From Nymphaea colorata (Eukaryota; Streptophyta; Magnoliopsida; Nymphaeales; Nymphaeaceae): a stretch of DNA of 64,000 nt. A program made the translations under genes and the position numbers. Numbering within the stretch: the first letter of the stretch is position 1; each line of letters starts with the position of its first letter. Positions 57,901 to 64,000 of the stretch are shown here, one piece after another. Under the pieces are notes generated by a model. It did no database searches. It was not told where the DNA came from and saw only the letters and a list, made by a program, of their open reading frames with translations. The DNA lies in assembly GCF_008831285.2 (NCBI RefSeq), contig NC_045140.1, positions 16,800,370-16,864,369 of the forward strand, in the 5' to 3' direction.

Positions 57901-60900
57901 ATATTTAGTTACTTCTTTCTTATCAGTCCCATATCATAAGTGCTTAATTGGCTGTTTTTGTCAATTTTTATGAAGTTCTTTTATCATTCTGTAACATATT
58001 CCATTGATGCTTTCAATTTTTTGTGCACAACTCTTTGCATTGATGATGTCCCAATGTATTCCACAAAGATGCTCTAGTAAGAGTATGCAAGTATGTGGAT
58101 AGCTCAATTCCTTTGCAGAGTAAAGCAAATTATGCAAGCATTACTTTTTCACGCAAATGAAGCACAAACATGGGGAGAATAAAATAAAGCAAAAAGTGTG
58201 GAGGTTTTATGATATTTTCTGCATGAAAACATGCACAATGTAATGCATTCATTTATTTGTCCTCTAAGCAAGCTAGTCACCGGGACCTTCAAAATATTTG
58301 GCTGATCATTGCTGCACAGGAAGGAGTTGTTTCTCGGTGACAATTTGTGATTGTTATGTACTTGATTGAACGTTAGGACTATATACGTATGAATCATATG
58401 CTGGAGGAGTATGTAGGCTAGAAAGCTGATACCTAAGTTACTATTTGTTTGTTCCTCTCAGTTGGAACTTGCGTGCAAAGAAATACTGGGGAAGAAAGCC
58501 TCGTCTGTGGCTAATTTCTTGGTAGCAATGTCCATCTATTTTGAGCAGAAGAAATCTAACGCTTCAAATGACAACTTGAGAAGTCGCCTGTGCTGTACTC
58601 AGGAAGAAAACAAGCTGTCAGATCATGGAAGCAACATCTATCAGCATCAACTTGAAATACTTGAGGTAGAAACTCAACAATTTACTGATCATTTCTTTCC
58701 AATGAACCCTATTCTCTATTGGCATTCGATTTTTTGCAAGCATTGCCTATTATCAACAGCTTGTTTTCTTCACCAAGTCAACTGCGGTTGTAAAATCTAC
58801 ATAGGCCTTAACCACTTAATGTCATCCCATATATCATATTGCTAGAACTATTTATTCTGATTTACATTTACCTGGCATGCATCACCTTGTCTGTGAAAAG
58901 TGGTTGCACGTCCATGAACTTGGCAGCAAATCACATGTCGATTTGCTTGCAGTTGATGCCCTAGTTGCTGCCATAAACAGGTTGTCATTCGCATTCTCGT
59001 TTTCTGAGGAAAGGTAAACTTATTCGGCGAATTCTTCAAACCGAGTGCAAGTTGTATCAAAATATCCAAGTGAGCATATTATGATCACATTTGTTTACGT
59101 AGATAAAATCCACTAAATAAATCTTTTTGAACGGACGAGTTGTCATTTTTAGTTACAACTAATTTCTTTATAATACCTAAAGCATAACAAAATAAAGTAG
59201 AACGTGAAAGCGGGCGCCAGAATTGCTTGAACAGTACCGAATGAATATGACAATTTAGATAGAAAGGTAAGATACTAAGGTGGCATTCTTGTTCGTTCAC
59301 AGAACTGTACCTTATTACCTTGCAGACGAATTATTCATTCTACATCGCCATACTTCTGAACGTAATTTGGCCCAACGACACATAGAAACAATTATACTTT
59401 GCTACATAATCACTTGTAATGCATAAGCGGGCCTTGGTTTTCCTCCGAGGGGATGGGTAAATCTTCTGATCCTAGGAGCTTCCCTGTTGCGCACAATGGC
59501 GCCATAATTCAGTCTTAATTTGCTAACACCTTTTGAAAATCCATCGATGAATGTAAGCTTTCATTCAGACATCTTCGAAATATCTCCAGCTATGCATTTG
59601 ATGAAAGTTTTCTAAGAAGTAATGCAACACTGCCTCGAAAAGAAAGCCGTTCGGATATCTAGGTCTGTGTGGGTAAATGTTTATATGAGTCCAATGCTAG
59701 GAAGAAAGAGCTAGCGGGAAGCAAACCAATTCTTTTTCGCAAATGGCCAATCCGTAGGGTATTAGCCATATTATTATGACACCATTTACGAAGGATAAAA
59801 AAATAATTCTTTGCATCATATGTGTCTTAAATGATTTTGGTAATCACAGTTCTCAGTTCTCTACATGAACGATTTCTCAGGCACTAAAGCGTATGGTTCA
59901 TGAGGCCAAGAATCAAGTTCGGTATATGCAATCAAAATGGCAAGACGAATTCAAAAGCCTAGGTGAGAATCCATGAGCTTTTATATGTAACATGGTGCTT
60001 TTATAGTCGGATGACTATTTTTGCATATAGAAAACATCCTTCTTATTGACAATCAGACCTGGCGCTCTATCAAGTCAGCTTTATGGGTGATGACTAACGG
60101 TTGGATTGCTCAATTAGGGCTTAGTTGCGCCGACAATCGGGTTTACCTAGTCTGGTTCAAGTCGACTAAGCGAATGAAGCCAACTTTGAGCCTTGACATG
60201 TGACCGGGCCAAAGCCAGGACTGAATAGGCTGGACAAGTTCTGAAGCAATTCAAGCCCAACGAAGGCCTGGACCGCCTGGTCCAATTATTATTGACGCTG
60301 CCCAGCGCTTGTCACTTGTCAGGTTGTACGCGGTCAAACCCACTGAAGTTTACCATCGGCCCAGGACCAAGTCCACGACTACTAACTGGACTGAGCTAGC
60401 TTGACATTGTTAACCCAACCCCGACTTGTATAGCTGCCTGGTCCGTCGGTAGCCACCTACATGTGCATACTCTCGGAGGATGACCTTTCATGACTTTGCT
60501 GTAGTGGAGCATGATGAATCGAGCTTACTCTTACATGTCAATGGGGGCTTTTAGCATTCGACAAACTTGCTGAGATTTTTATACTGGACTTAAACACAAC
60601 ATCCATTTTTCTTCTAGATTCATGTAACTGTAATGGCTTTCACTTCTTGATGATTTCCCTAGAGCATCGTGTTCAAGGCTTAGTCCTTGCGGCATCATCC
60701 TACAATAAAGCTCTTGAGGAAAACCGCCAACTCTACAATCAAGTACAAGATCTCAAAGGTTATTGAACAGTAATTGCTATGCAGTAAATTCTGTTATCGA
60801 ATAACAATTTCTATGCAGTAAAATTATCAGGTTCTGTTGTGCAGGGACGATCAGGGTGTATTGCAGGGCGAGGCCGTTCTTGTCAGGGAAACATTATGGG

Positions 60901-63892
60901 CAGTCTATTGTAGATTATATTGGAGAAAATGGAGAAATAATGATAGTCAACCCCGACAAGCCAGGCAAGGATGCAAGAAAGATGTTCTCATTCAACAAAG
61001 TCTTTGGGGGGAATGCAACACAAGGTATGCGCTTGATCAATCACTTTAGCGCATATTATTGCAGTTAGGAACTAATGAAGTTACCTTTCCATTTTGTTTT
61101 TTGAAGATGTAACCGACTCGTATCACAGTACTTTTTGGAGAACTTCCTATTAATTTGGAAAACACAATTTGTTATGGAGGAATAAATGGTGTAAATAGAG
61201 GTGCCATTTATTTTGCAATTATTACGGCTTCCGTTCTAAAACTAGCACTTTCTTCGAAGCTACATTTCAAAAGAAAGTGGATAAATCTAGACAAGCAATA
61301 TATACTTTTTTGTTCAAAAAAGCAACATAATTAGCTTTATTGGGTGAATAGAGGTGCCATTTATTTTACAAACTAGAAAACTTCCAGATCACTAGGAAAC
61401 ATTATTTATGGTCATTTGGTCGTTATTGCTGTTACCTTCATTTTTTAATTCCGAAGGTGCATGAGAAATGAAAATGCATCCACTGTTCTGCTAAGCCAGA
61501 GATTCGTGCACAGAAACGTCTATACCTGGATGCTAAAGGTGTAACTTTTGTTACAGAACAAGTTTATGCAGATGTTCAACCATTAATCAGGTCTGTTTTG
61601 GATGGCTACAACGTCTGCATATTTGCATATGGACAAACGGGCTCAGGGAAGACATTCACAATGGTGCAGTTAGAACTTCCAACCGATACGCATCCATGAT
61701 CTCATTAACATTTTCTATACCTCTTACCGTATGATGTTTCTTGTCTACTCATTTTAACATGTGTACAGTTTTAAAATTATTCTCTTTTCAGTCTGGGCCA
61801 GAGTTCACAGCAGAAAAAATGGGTCTGAATTATCGAGCTCTTAGCGATCTATTTCACTTGTCCAAGTCCCGAGAGAATCTTGTGTCATACACAATTGGCA
61901 TCCAAATGGTCGAGATATATAATGAAAAAGCGAGAGACCTATTGGTAGCTGATGGCACTAACAGAAAATATCCTTTTAAACATTTCTTACTTGTATGGCA
62001 CTGTTAAATAAAGGCTGCTTCTATATACATGCTCTTCCTAGGCTTGATTTTTTATGTCAACTTCTAGTTCTCTGAGTTACTGACTTCATGTTACTTCTCT
62101 GGAGTCCTTTCTTAACTATGTATACACTGGATATAAGGAACAATTCGCAGCGGTGTGGTTTCAATGTGCCTGAAGCAAGCTTGGTTCCTGTCAATTCCGC
62201 GCAGGATGCATTCAATCTGATGATAATTGGGCAGAGAAATCGTGCCGTAGGAGCTACTGCACTCAATGAACGCAGCAGTCGTTCTCATAGGTAACGTCCT
62301 GTTTTCTTTCATTTACAGAATATGTGTAGTTCCTCTCAAGTTCCCAATGTTGGAATTCCAGGATCTGTAGAGTAATTATTGATTATTTGATTCTACAGAC
62401 TCTTCAGGATGTCACCTTACACCTAATCTTCCCTTTGAATTACAGAACTTAGTTTCGAATAGAATCATGCAGTTGTTTTCTACATTTTTAGTGTGAACGG
62501 TGAACCAGTATTTCAGCTGGAGAATCTATCCCAAGAAACATTAGTATGTAAAAATAATTGGGTTTGCACAGCATAATTTTACAAGTCTAGGTTCTACGAC
62601 CGTGCTTTTCCATTACAGGATTCGCTACGTACAATTTAACATGTTCTTTTTTTTTTTTCCAGCAGTATTTTACTTCAAGTCTTCTAATAGAACTATAATT
62701 TTCTTCCCTTTCCACATGCGTCTCTATCTCTATCTATTTCCTCGCCTGGCTCAGATTTCCTTCCTTCTTGGTAATGAAAAATAAAACATCATGCGTTTTC
62801 TTGACAAAGTTATTTCAAAAGAAAAGGAAAATTTCTGATGTTGAAAACATTATGAAAGTTCAGAAAAAGGGAAAAAAATCGACTGCTAAAAGGAAAATCT
62901 ACTGACGAAGTGGAGATTTATTAGTCGAAGTGGGAAATTTTTCCAAGCCCTTGGGAGGGTTGATTCTGAGTGGAACTCGACAGTTTCGATCTGTCAAGGC
63001 AGACCAATAATGATCCAAACTCAACTAGAATTCACATTTGAATTTTCAAAAAGAGATATTTTCTCTTGTCCGAAGGACGAACTTACCTTAGTCTGCTGTG
63101 TATCCTTCAACAGTGTATTGATACTCCATGTCCAAGGGAGTGAATTATCATGTGGATCGACTCTCAGAGGCCGCCTCTATCTTGTGGATCTAGCTGGAAG
63201 CGAGAGGGTGGATAAATCTGAAGCTGTGGGGGAACGACTAAAGGAAGCTCAACACATAAACAAATCGTTGTCAGCACTAGCAGATGTTATCTCCGCTCTT
63301 GGACAGAAGAATGCACATATTCCTTACAGAAACAGCAAGCTCACACAGTTGCTCCAGGAATCACTAGGTCCAATATTAGCTTGAATCTTTTTCCATCAAT
63401 TATTATAATTTCTTCTGGTGTTTCACTTTAATCTGTGCTCATTACAGGTGGGCAAGCCAAGACACTGATGTTTGTACACATAAATCCTCATGCAACAGCT
63501 TACAAGGAGACAATCAGCACACTTAAATTTGCCGAGCGGGTTAGCTGCGTAGAGCTTGGAGCAGCACGTTCAAATAAGGAAAGTAGTCAAGTCAGAGAAT
63601 TGAAAGAAGAGGTTTGCTTACCAATATCTATCCTACGGGTGAAAGATGGTCGTGCTAAACTCGCAAGCTGATTATTCTTTAACTTGTCCAGATTTCCAAT
63701 CTAATGTCAACACTCAGAAACAAGGAAACTGAATTAGAGCAGCTGAAAGGTGGCAAAATTGATCAGAGTGCTAGAAGAATTGAGAAGACAGAAATTGACT
63801 TCTCAACTACATGCCTTCAAGTACCTAAAAACTATATCAACAGAAGGTCGCAGATAGGACAACCACCCCCAGATGAAACTGGAAGTTTGGAG
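54924..63892 (+). CDS. KIN-14: Kinesin-14 with calponin-homology domain (KCH type), 3' end beyond window
   Basis: KCH kinesins are plant microtubule motors with an actin-binding-type CH domain, mostly minus-end directed. Fifteen exons join in phase for 832 residues: 54924-55035, 55535-55698, 55967-56110, 56541-56918, 57606-57674, 58462-58665, 59881-59962, 60663-60758, 60845-61024, 61557-61663, 61792-61967, 62126-62290, 63114-63367, 63448-63611 and 63692-63892 (donor at 63893). The CH domain occupies about 38-165 ([41 protein letters not shown]). Then come a linker and coiled coil (about 270-416), the kinesin-14 neck/motor start ([14 protein letters not shown]), P-loop GQTGSGKT (502-509), switch [10 protein letters not shown] (618-626), switch II DLAGSER (651-657), and [14 protein letters not shown]. 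No lesions are seen. The intron after exon 11 is AT-AC. All others are GT-AG. The start is the first ATG that reads into the CH domain. Confidence 0.93.
57692..57734. repeat. CT-rich microsatellite in kinesin intron 5
   Basis: This is a short interrupted CT run just after exon 5. Confidence 0.8.
60060..60490. other. GC-richer insertion in kinesin intron 7
   Basis: Between exons 7 and 8 the base composition shifts abruptly from AT-rich to about balanced, with words such as GGGCCAAAGCC, CCTGGTCC and GCCCAGG. No open frame with a known domain is present. It looks like a decayed mobile element lodged in the intron. Confidence 0.4.
61968..62125 (+). other. U12-type AT-AC intron in the kinesin motor domain
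   Basis: The intron begins ATATCCTTTT, identical to the consensus U12 AT-AC donor. It has TTTCTTAAC at 62108-62116 (one change from the TTCCTTAAC branch site) and ends AC at 62124-62125, ten bases after the likely branch adenosine. Using these borders joins phase 2 to phase 2 and gives [12 protein letters not shown], the conserved kinesin-14 segment. No GT-AG choice nearby does so. Confidence 0.9.
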
Positions 63893-64000
63893 GTACTTAC
63901 CAGATCATTCATAATTTCCATTTGGTGGACATGGTAGTTTCTCCTAACAACACCATATTGTGTGCTTGCATTGATTACTAAAAGATGGATGCATTTTCTC

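Noticed and set aside
61968..62125. Ordinary GT-AG splice choice (donor GTAGCT at 61945) for kinesin exon 11
   Set aside because: It would delete conserved residues after RDL and break phase with the next exon. The AT-AC borders fit both sequence and frame.

Overview
This is nuclear DNA from a flowering plant. It holds long introns, AT-rich intergenic DNA, many microsatellites and four plant-type genes split by introns. I cannot name the species. The aldolase gene has GC-rich third codon positions, while the other three genes and the spacers are AT-rich.

The left third is gene-bearing. A LAMMER-type (AFC1-like) kinase gene lies on the minus strand (10084 to 4846, 12 coding exons, 430 aa). 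A cytosolic fructose-bisphosphate aldolase gene lies on the plus strand (13801-15820, 2 exons, 358 aa) with two G-box/ABRE-like motifs in its promoter. A bifunctional uridine kinase/uracil phosphoribosyltransferase gene lies on the minus strand (26284 to 16934, 14 coding exons, 474 aa). The kinase and aldolase genes diverge, and the aldolase and UKL genes converge. No shared pathway is apparent. All exon models were built by hand from splice sites, reading phase and family conservation.

The middle (about 27 to 54 kb) contains no gene that I believe is intact. It is a nest of inverted and direct duplications. It includes four broken copies of a small C2H2 zinc-finger gene, of which the most complete ends in an EAR repressor motif. 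Two of the four form a hairpin with arms of about 535 bp. There is also a 2.25-kb PIF/Harbinger-like element, whose insertion site is confirmed by an uninterrupted paralogous copy in the same window. Two further foldback structures, a 125-bp tandem array and a three-copy AT-rich repeat family complete the region.

The right end carries a kinesin-14 gene with a calponin-homology domain (KCH type, plus strand, 54924 to beyond the window, 15 exons and 832 residues seen). One motor-domain intron has the full signature of a U12-dependent AT-AC intron.

The observations I would follow first are the AT-AC intron, the zinc-finger hairpin, and the Harbinger-like element with its nested palindromes, subterminal repeats and possible captured gene fragments.
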